Notes: generated by a model from the sequence alone, not told the origin. 64,000 nucleotides of DNA from Pseudomonadales bacterium (GCA_028223755.1 JAOIUY010000008.1:1-64000), one strand, 5' to 3'; positions 28,885 through 39,343 are shown, numbered from the stretch's first letter. Numbers and translations are program-made.

Positions 28885-30969
28885 ATGACTGATTTAGCGC
28901 AATACAGAAATATTGGAATATTCGCCCACGTTGATGCGGGCAAAACCACCACTACCGAGCGAATTCTTAAGCTTACCGGTAAAATTCATAAGACAGGCGA
29001 AGTGCACGATGGTGCAGCGACGACTGACTTTATGGAACAGGAGCAAGAGCGCGGCATTACTATCCAGTCAGCAGCAACTACCTGCTTCTGGAAAGATCAC
29101 CGCTTTAACATCATCGATACGCCTGGGCACGTTGACTTCACTGTAGAAGTTTACCGCTCACTTAAAGTATTAGATGGTGGTGTTGGCGTATTCTGTGGAT
29201 CAGGTGGTGTTGAGCCTCAATCAGAAACTAACTGGCGCTATGCTAACGAATCAGAAGTATCGCGAATCATCTTCGTCAACAAACTTGACCGTATGGGTGC
29301 AGACTTTTTGCGCGTTGTTGGCCAAGTAGAAAAAGTATTGGGCGCCAACCCATTAGTTATGACATTACCGATTGGTCGCGAAGACGAATTCAAAGGTCTA
29401 GTTGATCTTTTATCTCGCACTGCCTACGTTTGGGATGATTCAGGTTTACCTGAAAATTTCGAAATCGTTGATATTCCAGCCGACATGGTTGATCAAGTTG
29501 AAGAGTATCGCGAAAAGCTTATTGAGACAGCTGTTGAGCAAGATGATGATTTAATGATGTCTTACATGGAAGGTGAAGAGCCAGCCATTGACGACATTAA
29601 AAAATGTATTCGCAAAGGCACTATCGCTCTCGACTTTTTCCCAACCTACTGTGGTTCAGCGTTTAAAAACAAAGGTGTTCAATTAATTCTAGATGCCGTT
29701 GTTGATTACCTTCCCTCTCCAACCGAAGTTAAGCCTCAGCCTTTAACTGACGAAGAAGGTAACGAGACTGGCGAAGTAGCTACAGTCACTACCGAAGAGC
29801 CATTAAAAGCGCTTGCGTTTAAAATTATGGATGACCGCTTTGGTGCATTGACCTTCGTTCGTGTTTATTCAGGCGTACTGAACAAAGGTGACACCATCCT
29901 TAATGCTTACACAGGTAAAACTGAGCGTATCGGCCGTATGGTTGAGATGCATGCCGATGACCGTAACGAAATTGATCGCGCGCAAGCCGGTGACATTATC
30001 GCTATCGTTGGTATGAAGAATGTTCAGACAGGTCACACATTATGTGATGCTAAAAACCCTGTTACATTAGAGCCAATGATTTTCCCAGAACCAGTTATCT
30101 CTATTTCGGTTAAGCCGAAAGATAAAGGCGGCTCTGAAAAAATGGGTATTGCGATTGGTAAAATGGTTGCAGAAGATCCATCGTTCCGCGTTGAAACAGA
30201 TGAAGATTCAGGCGAAACTATTCTTCGAGGCATGGGCGAACTTCACCTTGATATTAAAGTTGATATTCTTAACCGTACTTACGGCGTTGATCTAGAAGTT
30301 GGCGAGCCTCAGGTTGCTTACCGTGAAACGATTACACAGCCTATCGAAGATTCTTACACTCACAAGAAACAATCGGGTGGTTCAGGTCAATTCGGTAAGA
30401 TCGATTACCGTATCAAGCCAGGCGAAGTTGGCACAGGCTTTACCTTCACATCAAGTGTTGTGGGCGGTAACGTACCTAAGGAATTCTTCCCTGCGGTAGA
30501 GAAAGGCTTTAAAGGTATGATGGAAGAAGGCCCACTAGCTGGCTTCCCAGTACTTGATGTTGAAATTGAACTTTACGATGGTGGCTTCCACGCAGTGGAT
30601 TCATCGGCAGTAGCATTTGAGATTGCAGCAAAAGGTGCATTCCGACAATCAATGCCTAAAGCAGGCCCACAATTGATTGAGCCTATCATGAACGTTGACG
30701 TATTCACTCCAGACGATCACGTAGGTGATGTTATCGGTGACTTAAACCGTCGTCGCGGCATGATCAAAGATCAAATGGCTGGTACTACAGGCGTTCGTGT
30801 TAAAGCTGACGTGCCACTATCAGAAATGTTTGGTTACATTGGCAGCCTACGCACAATGACATCGGGTCGTGGTCAGTTCTCTATGGAGTTCTCACATTAC
30901 AGCCCATGCCCTAACTCAGTTGCCGATGATGTTATCGCAGCAGAGAAAGAGCGCAAAGCAGCGAAGTAA
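28885..30969 (+). CDS. fusA2: Elongation factor G, second paralogue type
   Basis: 694-residue translational GTPase. G1 [12 protein letters not shown], the switch region [12 protein letters not shown]3 DTPGHVDF and G4 NKLDRMGAD are intact, followed by the four remaining EF-G domains. The N-terminus [17 protein letters not shown] and [20 protein letters not shown] match the FusA2 proteins of Pseudomonas and Vibrio relatives rather than canonical FusA. It is free-standing, without rpsL, rpsG or tuf, which also argues for the paralogue. It may act in translocation or ribosome recycling; the split of roles is not evident here. A strong terminator follows. Confidence 0.88.
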   Translation: MTDLAQYRNIGIFAHVDAGKTTTTERILKLTGKIHKTGEVHDGAATTDFMEQEQERGITIQSAATTCFWKDHRFNIIDTPGHVDFTVEVYRSLKVLDGGVGVFCGSGGVEPQSETNWRYANESEVSRIIFVNKLDRMGADFLRVVGQVEKVLGANPLVMTLPIGREDEFKGLVDLLSRTAYVWDDSGLPENFEIVDIPADMVDQVEEYREKLIETAVEQDDDLMMSYMEGEEPAIDDIKKCIRKGTIALDFFPTYCGSAFKNKGVQLILDAVVDYLPSPTEVKPQPLTDEEGNETGEVATVTTEEPLKALAFKIMDDRFGALTFVRVYSGVLNKGDTILNAYTGKTERIGRMVEMHADDRNEIDRAQAGDIIAIVGMKNVQTGHTLCDAKNPVTLEPMIFPEPVISISVKPKDKGGSEKMGIAIGKMVAEDPSFRVETDEDSGETILRGMGELHLDIKVDILNRTYGVDLEVGEPQVAYRETITQPIEDSYTHKKQSGGSGQFGKIDYRIKPGEVGTGFTFTSSVVGGNVPKEFFPAVEKGFKGMMEEGPLAGFPVLDVEIELYDGGFHAVDSSAVAFEIAAKGAFRQSMPKAGPQLIEPIMNVDVFTPDDHVGDVIGDLNRRRGMIKDQMAGTTGVRVKADVPLSEMFGYIGSLRTMTSGRGQFSMEFSHYSPCPNSVADDVIAAEKERKAAK

Positions 30970-30990
30970 TTTTTTAATACTAAGCTCATA

Positions 30991-31024
30991 AAAAAACCCG
31001 GTGACGAAAGTCATCGGGTTTTTT
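30991..31024. terminator. Bidirectional terminator between fusA2 and lipB
   Basis: Nine-pair stem CCCGGTGAC (30997-31005) and GTCATCGGG (31010-31018) with a GAAA tetraloop and one G-T pair, flanked by six A and six T. It serves fusA2 on the plus strand and lipB on the minus strand. Confidence 0.9.
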
Positions 31025-31089
31025 ATTGCGCGGTCAAAAATACATAATAGAAAGACGTTAGCTAGCCTAAATAAAGTTTAGATCCAGGA

Positions 31090-31764
31090 TTACCACTTCG
31101 AATAATCATATCGCACATCGTGATAAGCCAGTCGCGCCGATAGCGCCTCAACTAACTGCTCAGCAACGCGCGCTTTATCCGGAAGCACACTCACCTGTTG
31201 TTGCAACTGAGTGACCTCAAGGTCAGGAAAACCGCAAGGATTAATCCTTGAAAACGGTGCGGTATCAAAATCAAAATTAAAACATAAACCGTGATAAGAA
31301 CAACCGCGGCTCACGCGCAAACCTAAAGCCGCGATTTTTTTTTGCTCGACATATACGCCGGGAGCTTTGCGATCGCCATACGCCTCAATGCCATAGGTGG
31401 CAAGCACATCAATAACCACTCGCTCTAAACATTCAACTAAGGCTCTAACACCTAAATTACGGCGACTTAAATTAATCATCGCATAAAACATAATTTGACC
31501 CGGACCGTGGTAAGTCACCTGCCCACCCCGATCAACTCTGACCATGGGTATATCGCCAGCATCTAACACATGTGCTTCGTCTGCGGCTTTTCCTAAGGTG
31601 AATACGGGCGCATGTTCAAGCAACCACAACTGGTCGGCAGTGTCTGCCGTTCGAGTTCGAGTAAAGTCTTTCATCGCCTGCCAGACTGACTCATAGTCAA
31701 GCAGTTGGGTGGGTGCGGTATCCGCTATGAAATGACGGACATGCAATTGATCATCAACAGCCAT
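31090..31764 (-). CDS. lipB: Octanoyl-[ACP]:protein N-octanoyltransferase
   Basis: Transfers octanoate from acyl carrier protein to lipoyl domains, the first step of lipoate synthesis. 224 residues with RGGQVTYHGPGQ, GDRKAPGVYVEQKKIAALGLRV (catalytic Lys) and the catalytic Cys in INPCGFPDLEV. The start overlaps the ybeD stop by one base (TAATG), so they are coupled. The usual partner lipA is not in the window. Confidence 0.96.
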   Translation of the reverse strand: MAVDDQLHVRHFIADTAPTQLLDYESVWQAMKDFTRTRTADTADQLWLLEHAPVFTLGKAADEAHVLDAGDIPMVRVDRGGQVTYHGPGQIMFYAMINLSRRNLGVRALVECLERVVIDVLATYGIEAYGDRKAPGVYVEQKKIAALGLRVSRGCSYHGLCFNFDFDTAPFSRINPCGFPDLEVTQLQQQVSVLPDKARVAEQLVEALSARLAYHDVRYDYSKW

Positions 31765-32063
31765 TAGATAACCATTTTAACAAGGCCAGTTGCTTTTAAC
31801 TCTTCAAACAAGGCCATAATCTGTGGCTCACCCGTGGCACGAATAATCACACCAACAGAGCGAAACTTACCTTTACTGCTATTACGACTCGTCACTGTCT
31901 TAATATCAAAGTCAGGTGCATGCTTTAAAACAATTGATACAACCAACTGGTCAAAAGTATCACTCGCCTCACCCAATACTTTAATTGGATAATCACAGGG
32001 GAACTCAATTTTAGGCTCTTCTTGACCTTCAGGAAGCGTTTGATTTCCTATAATTTCACTCAT
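31764..32063 (-). CDS. ybeD: DUF493/YbeD-family protein
   Basis: 99 residues with an ACT-like ferredoxin fold. FPCDYPIKVLGEASDTFDQLVVSIV and SRNSSKGKFRSVGVIIRATGEPQI are typical. Its position between dacA and lipB is conserved in gammaproteobacteria. It probably has a regulatory role, not established. Confidence 0.93.
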   Translation of the reverse strand: MSEIIGNQTLPEGQEEPKIEFPCDYPIKVLGEASDTFDQLVVSIVLKHAPDFDIKTVTSRNSSKGKFRSVGVIIRATGEPQIMALFEELKATGLVKMVI

Positions 32064-32084
32064 AACAACGACTCTATTACTATT

Positions 32085-33260
32085 TTAATCAAGACCAAAC
32101 ACACCCCTAATAAATAAGATCAAGTGATCCCATAATCTAGAAAATAACGGTGCCGTCTCAATATTATTTGCCGCAAGTAATTCACGTTGTTCTAACACTT
32201 CACCATTTAGGCTAATGTTAAGCACACCATAAGATTGCCCTGCAGAAATCGGCGCAGTAATATTTTTATCTACCTCTATGGTCGCTTGTAAATTATCACG
32301 CTGACCGCGCGGCACAGTTAAGACCACAGACTCAGCGAGGACAAGATCAAGCGTATCGCTAGCACCGGCCCAAAGGCGCGGCGAGTTAATCACTTGCTCA
32401 GCACTATATAGCTGATGCGTTTCGTAATAACGGAAGCCATAAGACAATAATTTTTGTGTTTCTTGTTCACGACCTCGACCGCTCTTTGCACCCATCACAA
32501 CAGAGACTAAACGCATATCATCTCGCTTAGCAGAAGCCACGAGACAATAACCCGCCTCTTCAGTCCAACCCGTTTTTAGCCCATCGACACTCGTATCGCG
32601 CCATAACAAACCATTGCGATTCGGTTGAGTAATCTTGTTATAGGTGAATTCTTTTTCTGAATACAACGCATAGTGGTCTGGAAAATGTTGGATCAAAGAT
32701 TTCGCCAATATCGACAAATCTCTAGCAGTCGTTAAATGTCCTTTAGCAGGCCAACCTGTAGCGTTAATAAAGTGCGTCTGCTGCATACCTAATAAACTGG
32801 CTTGCTGATTCATTACCTCAGCAAACGCTGCTTCATCACCCGCCACAAATTCTGCCAATGCGACACTGGCATCGTTACCCGACTGGATAATCACACCTTT
32901 TAATAACTCGCTAACGGGTACCGTAGTCCCTTCACGAATAAACATCTTAGAACCACCCATGCGCCAGGCTTTTACACTTATCGGCACGGCATCATCTGAA
33001 CTGATATTTCCCTTTATTATTTCTGAAGAAACAATATAGCTAGTCATCATCTTAGTCAGGCTGGCCGGCGGTAATTGCTCATCAGCATTCGACTCGATAA
33101 TAATTTTTCCGCTATTCACATCGATTAATAAATAGCTACTAGCGGCCAATTGTGGCGACGATGGGATTAATGTTGCTGAACTCTGCGCCTGCGCGAAAGT
33201 ACCACTAACAATAAAGGCCAATACTAAAAGCTTGGCCCAATGATGAATAACTTTGATCAC
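32085..33260 (-). CDS. dacA: D-alanyl-D-alanine carboxypeptidase (PBP5/6 type)
   Basis: Periplasmic serine enzyme trimming the terminal D-Ala of peptidoglycan pentapeptides. SxxK in PASLTKMM (Ser about residue 67), SGND as the SxN motif and KTGWTEEAGYC as the KTG box are all present. A C-terminal domain and an amphipathic anchoring end (LWDHLILFIRGVFG) follow. The GTG at 33260 is preferred: it has AGAGGA upstream, gives a clean signal peptide (VIKVIHHWAKLLVLAFIVSG) and avoids overlap with rlpA. A longer frame reaches 33302. Confidence 0.95.
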   Translation of the reverse strand: MIKVIHHWAKLLVLAFIVSGTFAQAQSSATLIPSSPQLAASSYLLIDVNSGKIIIESNADEQLPPASLTKMMTSYIVSSEIIKGNISSDDAVPISVKAWRMGGSKMFIREGTTVPVSELLKGVIIQSGNDASVALAEFVAGDEAAFAEVMNQQASLLGMQQTHFINATGWPAKGHLTTARDLSILAKSLIQHFPDHYALYSEKEFTYNKITQPNRNGLLWRDTSVDGLKTGWTEEAGYCLVASAKRDDMRLVSVVMGAKSGRGREQETQKLLSYGFRYYETHQLYSAEQVINSPRLWAGASDTLDLVLAESVVLTVPRGQRDNLQATIEVDKNITAPISAGQSYGVLNISLNGEVLEQRELLAANNIETAPLFSRLWDHLILFIRGVFGLD

Positions 33261-33273
33261 TACTTTTTGTCCT

Positions 33274-34197
33274 CTACTCATAAACTGTATGCATCTTACC
33301 AAACGATTCTAACGCTGCTGCATTTTTTATTGATAAACTTTCTACCACTGAAGCAAATGGACCAATCCGCACCCGATAAACACCTTTATCCGATGGATGG
33401 ATAACCACGTTGGCCGCCTCATTTATAGTTTGTAAGGTATCCAATAAACGATTTTGTAACGCTTGCGCAGCCTCAAGGTTTTTATAAGCGCCAATCTGTA
33501 AGTATTGTCGCTTAATAAGCGCTGCATTAGAACCCGCATCGACTTGAGTATCCGTATTAACATCGACCTCATTTGTTGATACAACCATTGATGCTTCTGC
33601 TGCTACTTTTTCTGCTGCAACGGCCGCTTTAGCCGCAAGTTTTTCGGCCTTTTTACGCGCCCGCTTTGATTGCTTCCACTCGCGAGGATCTATGGCTTCA
33701 ACTTCTACCCGCGCAGTGCCTTTTTTTAACATACCAATCTTAGTGGCTGCCGCATAAGATAAATCAATAATACGCCCCTCATGGAAAGGTCCTCTATCAT
33801 TGACGCGAACAATGATTTCACGGCCATTTTCGAGGTTTTTGACTTTCACATAGGTCGGAATCGGTAAACTTTTATGCGCAGCTGTCATAGCATACATATT
33901 GTAGCGCTCACCATTAGAAGTCAGCCGACCATGGAATTTAGTGCCATACCAAGAAGCACCGCCTTTCTCTTTATAGCCTTTAGAAGATTTCATCACTCGA
34001 TAGGTTTTACCTAATACGGTATACGGAGTGAAATTTCCACCGCGACTGCGAGGCTCGACTTTTGGCGTTGCATCAATGATTTTGCGCTTATCAAGCGTGA
34101 CGTTGGGTGCACTATCGCGACTGCCACCGGGCTTACTTAAACCACCAAAAAAACCACAGCCCGACAGTACAGCTAACAATACAGCCAACAATGGCAA
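33274..34197 (-). CDS. rlpA: Septal ring lytic transglycosylase RlpA, lipoprotein
   Basis: Outer-membrane lipoprotein cleaving denuded glycan strands. It has a lipobox LSGC near the N-terminus, a double-psi beta-barrel with [21 protein letters not shown] and [22 protein letters not shown], an alanine/lysine-rich linker and a C-terminal SPOR domain ([18 protein letters not shown]). The marked TTG start at 34197 leaves no positive n-region before the hydrophobic core. The frame is open upstream to 34263 and encodes [10 protein letters not shown], so the true start may be a rare ATT codon near 34239 or 34245. Confidence 0.93.
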   Translation of the reverse strand: MPLLAVLLAVLSGCGFFGGLSKPGGSRDSAPNVTLDKRKIIDATPKVEPRSRGGNFTPYTVLGKTYRVMKSSKGYKEKGGASWYGTKFHGRLTSNGERYNMYAMTAAHKSLPIPTYVKVKNLENGREIIVRVNDRGPFHEGRIIDLSYAAATKIGMLKKGTARVEVEAIDPREWKQSKRARKKAEKLAAKAAVAAEKVAAEASMVVSTNEVDVNTDTQVDAGSNAALIKRQYLQIGAYKNLEAAQALQNRLLDTLQTINEAANVVIHPSDKGVYRVRIGPFASVVESLSIKNAAALESFGKMHTVYE

Positions 34198-34308
34198 TAC
34201 TGTTAGGCGAACGATAAGCTTATTGTTTTTTTTGATAATACTAATAGTAGAACCCCATCTTAATCACGAACCGTGACGACTTTTATAATACTGTTATTAA
34301 CCACTCGT

Positions 34309-35325
34309 CTAGGATCGGTTAGCTTCACTCACTGCCGCAGTAATTGACAAGCTCAATTGATAAACCGCCATGGCATATTTCGAACGAGGATTGTATCGGC
34401 TAATGACATAAAAATTCTTATAGCCCAACCAAAACTCATCACCATCCGCATCATTAAAGCGAATAACACGCGCTTTAAGCGTGGGCGAGACTTTATCTTG
34501 GGGATGATATCCAGCAAGACCCAGCGCCTCAACACTATGGTTAGGCTTCAAACCTCGACCAATCACACTATCATCAAAACCAACACTCACCGCAGCTCGA
34601 CTAGTCACGGGTCCTTCGAGCTCCCAGCCATGGTGGACAAAATAATTAGCAACGCTATGAATGGCATCAACCGGCGTAAAAAGATCAACCAAACCATCGC
34701 CATCACCATCAACAGCTAATCGACGATAGTTACTGGGCATAAACTGACTCATACCCATAGCACCAGCATAGGAACCAAGACGCTGCTCTGCAGACCACTG
34801 CTGCTCACGGCACAAGACTATAAATTCTGCTAATTCAGAAGTGAAAAAACGGCTGCGTCGTGGATACTCAAATGCCAATGTCGCCAACGCATCAAGCACA
34901 CTGGCCTTGCCGGTATAGCCGCCATAGTTCGTTTCAACGCCCAAAATAGCCGTAATGATTTCGCGAGGCACACCATATTGCTGTTCGACTTCGTCAAAAG
35001 TTTGTTGGTGCTTAGCTAAAAACTTAACGCCTTGCGTAATTCGTATTGGGCTTAAAAAGCTACGGCGATATGCCGTCCATGTTTTAGTTTTTTCAGCAGC
35101 ATTCGTCATACTGTCTAAAATTCGCTGCTCAGTGTCAGCCTCGGCCAATATGCTCTTTACTTGTTCAATAGTAAATCCATGCTCACTAACCAATTCAGTA
35201 ATTAATTTTTGAGCCGCAGGATGATCGCTATAATCAGCACAGGCCAGCGGCGAAATGCTTAACACTGCTAGCAATGAAAATAGGGACACACAAAAATGAA
35301 AGGGTTTGACGACTACTGCTCTCAT
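34309..35325 (-). CDS. mltB: Lytic murein transglycosylase B
   Basis: 338-residue glycan-cleaving enzyme. A signal peptide ends near ACA (residues 28-30), with no lipobox, so this is a soluble periplasmic form (SltB/MltB family). The catalytic Glu lies in AILGVETNYGGYTG, followed by AGAMGMSQFMPSNYRRLAVDGDGDG. It is in the conserved order between rlpA and rodA. Confidence 0.93.
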   Translation of the reverse strand: MRAVVVKPFHFCVSLFSLLAVLSISPLACADYSDHPAAQKLITELVSEHGFTIEQVKSILAEADTEQRILDSMTNAAEKTKTWTAYRRSFLSPIRITQGVKFLAKHQQTFDEVEQQYGVPREIITAILGVETNYGGYTGKASVLDALATLAFEYPRRSRFFTSELAEFIVLCREQQWSAEQRLGSYAGAMGMSQFMPSNYRRLAVDGDGDGLVDLFTPVDAIHSVANYFVHHGWELEGPVTSRAAVSVGFDDSVIGRGLKPNHSVEALGLAGYHPQDKVSPTLKARVIRFNDADGDEFWLGYKNFYVISRYNPRSKYAMAVYQLSLSITAAVSEANRS

Positions 35326-35378
35326 AAATAATCTCTCGTATAAGGTTTTGCTATTACTGTTTAAGCGGTAAAGTTAAT

Positions 35379-36524
35379 TTAGCGCTGTGTATCTTCAGTA
35401 CTGATAGCCATTAATACTCCAAAGCTTGCCAACATAGTGACCATCGCCGTACCACCATAACTCACTAACGGTAAAGGTACACCAACAACCGGTAGCATAC
35501 CGGAAACCATCCCCATATTAACCAACACATAGACAAAAAATGTAAGGGTTATACTCCCCGCTGCTAAACTGCCGAATGTATTTTTTGCAGAAAGACTAAT
35601 TTGTGCACCACGAATAATAATAAGCAAATAAAGTGCTAATAAAAACACGACACCAATAAAGCCAAACTCTTCTGCTAACACAGCAATAATAAAGTCGGTG
35701 TGGCTCTCTGGTAAAAAATCCAGATGCGACTGCGTGCCATTTAACCAACCCTTACCATCCCAGCCACCCGAACCAATCGCAGTCTTAGATTGAATAATGT
35801 TCCAGCCAGCACCTAAGCGATCATCTTCTGGATTAAATAAAGTCAAAATGCGCTGACGTTGGTAGCCGTGTAATAAAAACTGCCATGCCGGCCATGCTGA
35901 TACTGCCGCTAACAAGCCACCGCCCAATAAAAACTTCCAACGGATACCGCCCAGCCATAAAACAAATAAGCCTGATGCCGCAATTAATATCGATGTCCCC
36001 AAATCTGGCTGCATTATAATAAACAGCGAAGGCAAAACAGCAATGACAAGGCCAATCATTAGCGTTTTTATTTTCGGCGGTAAAATTTGATCAGATAGAT
36101 ACCAAGCAACCGTTAATGGCACCGCAATTTTCATAAGTTCAGAGGGTTGAAAGCGAATAAGACCAAAAACATTCAGCCAGCGCTGGGCACCTTTAGACCC
36201 CTCGCCCATCCATGCCACCATCAACAAAAGAAAAATACCCACCGCATAGCCTAAAGGTGCTAATGACTTTAAGGTCTTTACTTTTATTTGCGCAACAATA
36301 AATAAACCACTAAACGAAATACCCAAATAAACCAACTGTCGCAAAACACGACTAAACTCTTTACCACTGGCACTATAAAGAACCGTTAAACCAAATAAAG
36401 CGACAGTCACGAGTAAAATCAATAGTGGAAAATCAATATGCCAACGACGAAAACGGCCCGCCTGAATCGACAATGCGCTGGGGTCGCCAGGTAAGCTGCG
36501 GACAAAGTCAGTTTGTGTTCTCAT
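35379..36524 (-). CDS. rodA: Rod-shape peptidoglycan polymerase RodA
   Basis: SEDS-family glycosyltransferase of the elongasome, partner of PBP2. 381 residues with about ten membrane helices. SHLDFLPESHTDFIIAVLAEEFGF, GVPLPLVSYGGTAMV and the catalytic-Asp segment are typical. It starts ten bases after the mrdA stop, so the two are one unit. Confidence 0.96.
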   Translation of the reverse strand: MRTQTDFVRSLPGDPSALSIQAGRFRRWHIDFPLLILLVTVALFGLTVLYSASGKEFSRVLRQLVYLGISFSGLFIVAQIKVKTLKSLAPLGYAVGIFLLLMVAWMGEGSKGAQRWLNVFGLIRFQPSELMKIAVPLTVAWYLSDQILPPKIKTLMIGLVIAVLPSLFIIMQPDLGTSILIAASGLFVLWLGGIRWKFLLGGGLLAAVSAWPAWQFLLHGYQRQRILTLFNPEDDRLGAGWNIIQSKTAIGSGGWDGKGWLNGTQSHLDFLPESHTDFIIAVLAEEFGFIGVVFLLALYLLIIIRGAQISLSAKNTFGSLAAGSITLTFFVYVLVNMGMVSGMLPVVGVPLPLVSYGGTAMVTMLASFGVLMAISTEDTQR

Positions 36525-36534
36525 AAATTAATAC

Positions 36535-38409
36535 TCACTGACTTTCCTCTAAAACCCAATCAAATACTTTTCGTGCAATGGGTGCGGCATGTGTACTACC
36601 ACCGCCAGCATTTTCTACAATCACAGCTACTGCCACCTGCGGATTATCAGCTGGCGCAAAACCAACAAACAAAGCATGGTCACGCTGCCGCTCAAGAATC
36701 GCCTCTTCATCGTACTCTTCACCTTGTGCAATACTAATAACTTGCGCAGTACCACTTTTACCTGCAATGCGATAACTAAGGCCGCGAGCGATCCCTCTTG
36801 CCGTACCATGAATATGATCATGCACCACCGCTTCCATACTATGAATAATTTGATCCCAGTAATTATCGGCAACCGTAAAGGCATTATCGTTGACCAGATC
36901 GGTTTGCATGGGTGTTGTCTGCCCATTGCCAGGCAACTCGGGCGATTGCTTAACCAAGCGCGGAACTGGACGCCCACCTCGGTTAGCAATAGTCGCTGTT
37001 GCTACCGCTAACTGTAACGGCGTAGCCAACATATAACCCTGACCAATACCGATATTCAATGTCTCACCAGGAAACCAAGGCTGGTTTTTATTTTGCTTTT
37101 TCCATTCACGTGATGGCAACAAACCACTGCGCTCATTCGTTGAATCAATGCCCGTACGCTCTCCCAAACCAAAGTGCGCAGAAAAATCGTGAATACGATC
37201 AACACCTAGTTTATAAGCCAAATCATAAAAATAAACATCACAACTCTGTGCTATCGAATCGTGTAAATTAATAAAATCTGCATGGCCGCCCTTCTTCCAA
37301 TCACGGTACAGTCGATCATCGTTTGGCAGTTGATACCAACCTGGGTCTGCAACATTACTGCTCGCACTAACAACCCGATAATGTAATCCCGCCAAACCAA
37401 TAATAGGTTTAATCGTCGAGCCTGGAGGGTACTGCCCTTGCAGGGAACGATTAAACAAAGGCAAGTCGATTGAATCACGTAACTTGGCATAGTTCTCGGT
37501 GCTTATACCCGTAACAAAAGGGTTGGCATCATAAGTAGGCGTACTCACCATCGCTAACACACCGCCTGTTTTAGGATCTAACGCGACAACTGAGCCTCGT
37601 CTATCACCCATTAACTCAATGATGTTCTTTTGCAAAACTGCATCAATATGCAAAGTTAAGTCGATACCAGGAGTCGGCTTTTCTTGTTGTAGCACCCGCA
37701 GTACGCGGCCATGCGCATTAGTTTCAACATGCTGAGAACCCACTTCGCCATGCAGTATCGACTCATAAAAACGCTCAATACCGATTTTTCCAATATGATC
37801 GGTCGCTGCATAATTTATTTTATGACTTTTTAAACGCGCCAAATCTTGTTGGTCCGAAGTATTAATTCGCCCGACATAACCCACCACATGAGTAAGGCTG
37901 GCTGATTCAGGATAATTTCGCACGAGCTGTGCTTTTATTTCAACGCCAGGAAGGCGATAGCGATTAACTGCAAAGCGACTAATTTCATCTTCGGTTAAAC
38001 GAAACTTGAGCGGCACAGCCTGATAAGGCGCACGACGTTTAAGTCGCTGTTTGAATTTATCGACGTTTCTTACATCAATATCAAATAACTGCTGCAAATC
38101 CGTTAAGGTTTCATCAAGACTGTTCACTCGCTCTTTAACTAACACCAAACTATAGCTAGGCTGATTATCAGCAAGCAGTACGCCATTGGTATCAAAAATC
38201 AATCCGCGCTTAGGAGCAACAGGCTGAACGTGAACGCGATTACGCTCTGACTGAGTAACAAAAGAATCGTATTGAAAAATCTGGAGGTCGGCATAGCGAT
38301 AAGCTAGCATACCGAAAAATAACACCACTATTATTAACGAAAAAATAAGACGCGATCGATAAAGACGCTGCTCTTGATGACTATCTTTTATCGCCGCGTA
38401 ACGTTGCAT
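36535..38409 (-). CDS. mrdA: Penicillin-binding protein 2, elongation transpeptidase
   Basis: Class B PBP cross-linking lateral-wall peptidoglycan. 624 residues: a cytoplasmic tail, one helix (about 23-43), a pedestal domain with PKRGLIFDTNGVLLADNQPSY, then the transpeptidase domain with YPPGSTIKP (nucleophile Ser), SCDVYFYDLAYKLG and KSGTAQVI. The ATG at 38409 is used rather than the TTG at 38415. Downstream of rlmH with seven bases between. Confidence 0.96.
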   Translation of the reverse strand: MQRYAAIKDSHQEQRLYRSRLIFSLIIVVLFFGMLAYRYADLQIFQYDSFVTQSERNRVHVQPVAPKRGLIFDTNGVLLADNQPSYSLVLVKERVNSLDETLTDLQQLFDIDVRNVDKFKQRLKRRAPYQAVPLKFRLTEDEISRFAVNRYRLPGVEIKAQLVRNYPESASLTHVVGYVGRINTSDQQDLARLKSHKINYAATDHIGKIGIERFYESILHGEVGSQHVETNAHGRVLRVLQQEKPTPGIDLTLHIDAVLQKNIIELMGDRRGSVVALDPKTGGVLAMVSTPTYDANPFVTGISTENYAKLRDSIDLPLFNRSLQGQYPPGSTIKPIIGLAGLHYRVVSASSNVADPGWYQLPNDDRLYRDWKKGGHADFINLHDSIAQSCDVYFYDLAYKLGVDRIHDFSAHFGLGERTGIDSTNERSGLLPSREWKKQNKNQPWFPGETLNIGIGQGYMLATPLQLAVATATIANRGGRPVPRLVKQSPELPGNGQTTPMQTDLVNDNAFTVADNYWDQIIHSMEAVVHDHIHGTARGIARGLSYRIAGKSGTAQVISIAQGEEYDEEAILERQRDHALFVGFAPADNPQVAVAVIVENAGGGSTHAAPIARKVFDWVLEESQ

Positions 38410-38415
38410 TATCAA

Positions 38416-38919
38416 TTAATCTCGATGATAAGGATGGCCCACGCTAATACTCCAAGCGCGGTACAATTGTTCAGCCAAAATAACTCTTACCATGGGGTGC
38501 GTAAAAGTGAGCTCCGATAGCGACCAACGCCAATCTGGCCATTGACGTGTTTTTGCAGAGTTGGATTTTTCTAACAACTCGACAGAAAAATCGAGACCGT
38601 CGGGACCGCCAATAAGAAAACTTACATCGCGACCTTCCATTTGCCAATGATCCATCTTCTTTGACAAACCAATTGTAGTCACTGACTTGCCACGCTCGTC
38701 TAATGCAATAATACGATTAGCCGCAGGCACAGCTTCTAACAAACGCTGCGTTTCTCGTCGACGAGTCGCTTCTATGGATTGGTTTTTACTGCGCTTTTCA
38801 GCGGCTACTTCAATCAAGGAAACCGACCACTCAGCCGGCATACGGCGTAAATAGTCGGTGCAATTATCGACTACCCAAGCGGGCATTTTATTTCCTATAG
38901 CAATAATATTAATTTGCAT
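38416..38919 (-). CDS. rlmH: 23S rRNA pseudouridine-1915 N3-methyltransferase
   Basis: SPOUT-class SAM methyltransferase modifying helix 69 of 23S rRNA. It has DVSFLIGGPDGL (SAM knot), WSLSELTFTHPMVRVILAEQLYRAWSI and a C-terminal HPYHRD. At 167 residues it is about 11 longer than the E. coli protein; the extra residues lie between the GGPDGL loop and WSLS (KSNSAKTRQWPDWR). Conserved neighbour of rsfS. Confidence 0.95.
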   Translation of the reverse strand: MQINIIAIGNKMPAWVVDNCTDYLRRMPAEWSVSLIEVAAEKRSKNQSIEATRRRETQRLLEAVPAANRIIALDERGKSVTTIGLSKKMDHWQMEGRDVSFLIGGPDGLDFSVELLEKSNSAKTRQWPDWRWSLSELTFTHPMVRVILAEQLYRAWSISVGHPYHRD

Positions 38920-38965
38920 AATGAATTTGAATAGTGAAGGTGCGCAATAACCCTTTAAAAAATGA

Positions 38966-39310
38966 TTAAGCCGGTTTTAATGTCCAAAGACTTTCTAAGT
39001 CATAAAAAGCACGTGTAGTCGGCAACATCACATGTACAATCACATCGCCAAAATCAACCAATACCCATTCAGCGGTTTCATTGCCTTCACTGCCAATCGG
39101 TTTAAAACCTTGCTGCTTGGCATCAACCTCAACATTATTCGCTAGCGACTTTACATGGCGGTTAGATGTGCCGCTCGCAATAATCATCCAATCCGTTACG
39201 CTGGATGATTCGGCTACCGATAAGACGGTAACATCGACTGCCTTCAAATCTTCGAGCGCAGCAATAATTGTATTTTTTAATTCTTCGTTTTTCGCGTTTG
39301 CATTTTTCAC
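38966..39310 (-). CDS. rsfS: Ribosomal silencing factor RsfS
   Basis: Binds L14 and blocks subunit joining in poor growth conditions. 114 residues with [25 protein letters not shown] and [29 protein letters not shown]. It is placed between nadD and rlmH as in most gammaproteobacteria. Confidence 0.96.
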   Translation of the reverse strand: MKNANAKNEELKNTIIAALEDLKAVDVTVLSVAESSSVTDWMIIASGTSNRHVKSLANNVEVDAKQQGFKPIGSEGNETAEWVLVDFGDVIVHVMLPTTRAFYDLESLWTLKPA

Positions 39311-39343
39311 TAGGTTTTCACTAACTCCTGATAAAGATAAATT

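Noticed and set aside
28885-30969. Canonical EF-G (fusA of the str operon)
   Set aside because: The N-terminus and the [18 protein letters not shown] region fit the FusA2 type, and no rpsL, rpsG or tuf is adjacent.
33261-33302. Longer dacA start at 33302
   Set aside because: It would overlap rlpA by 29 bases and spoil the signal peptide, while the GTG at 33260 has AGAGGA upstream.
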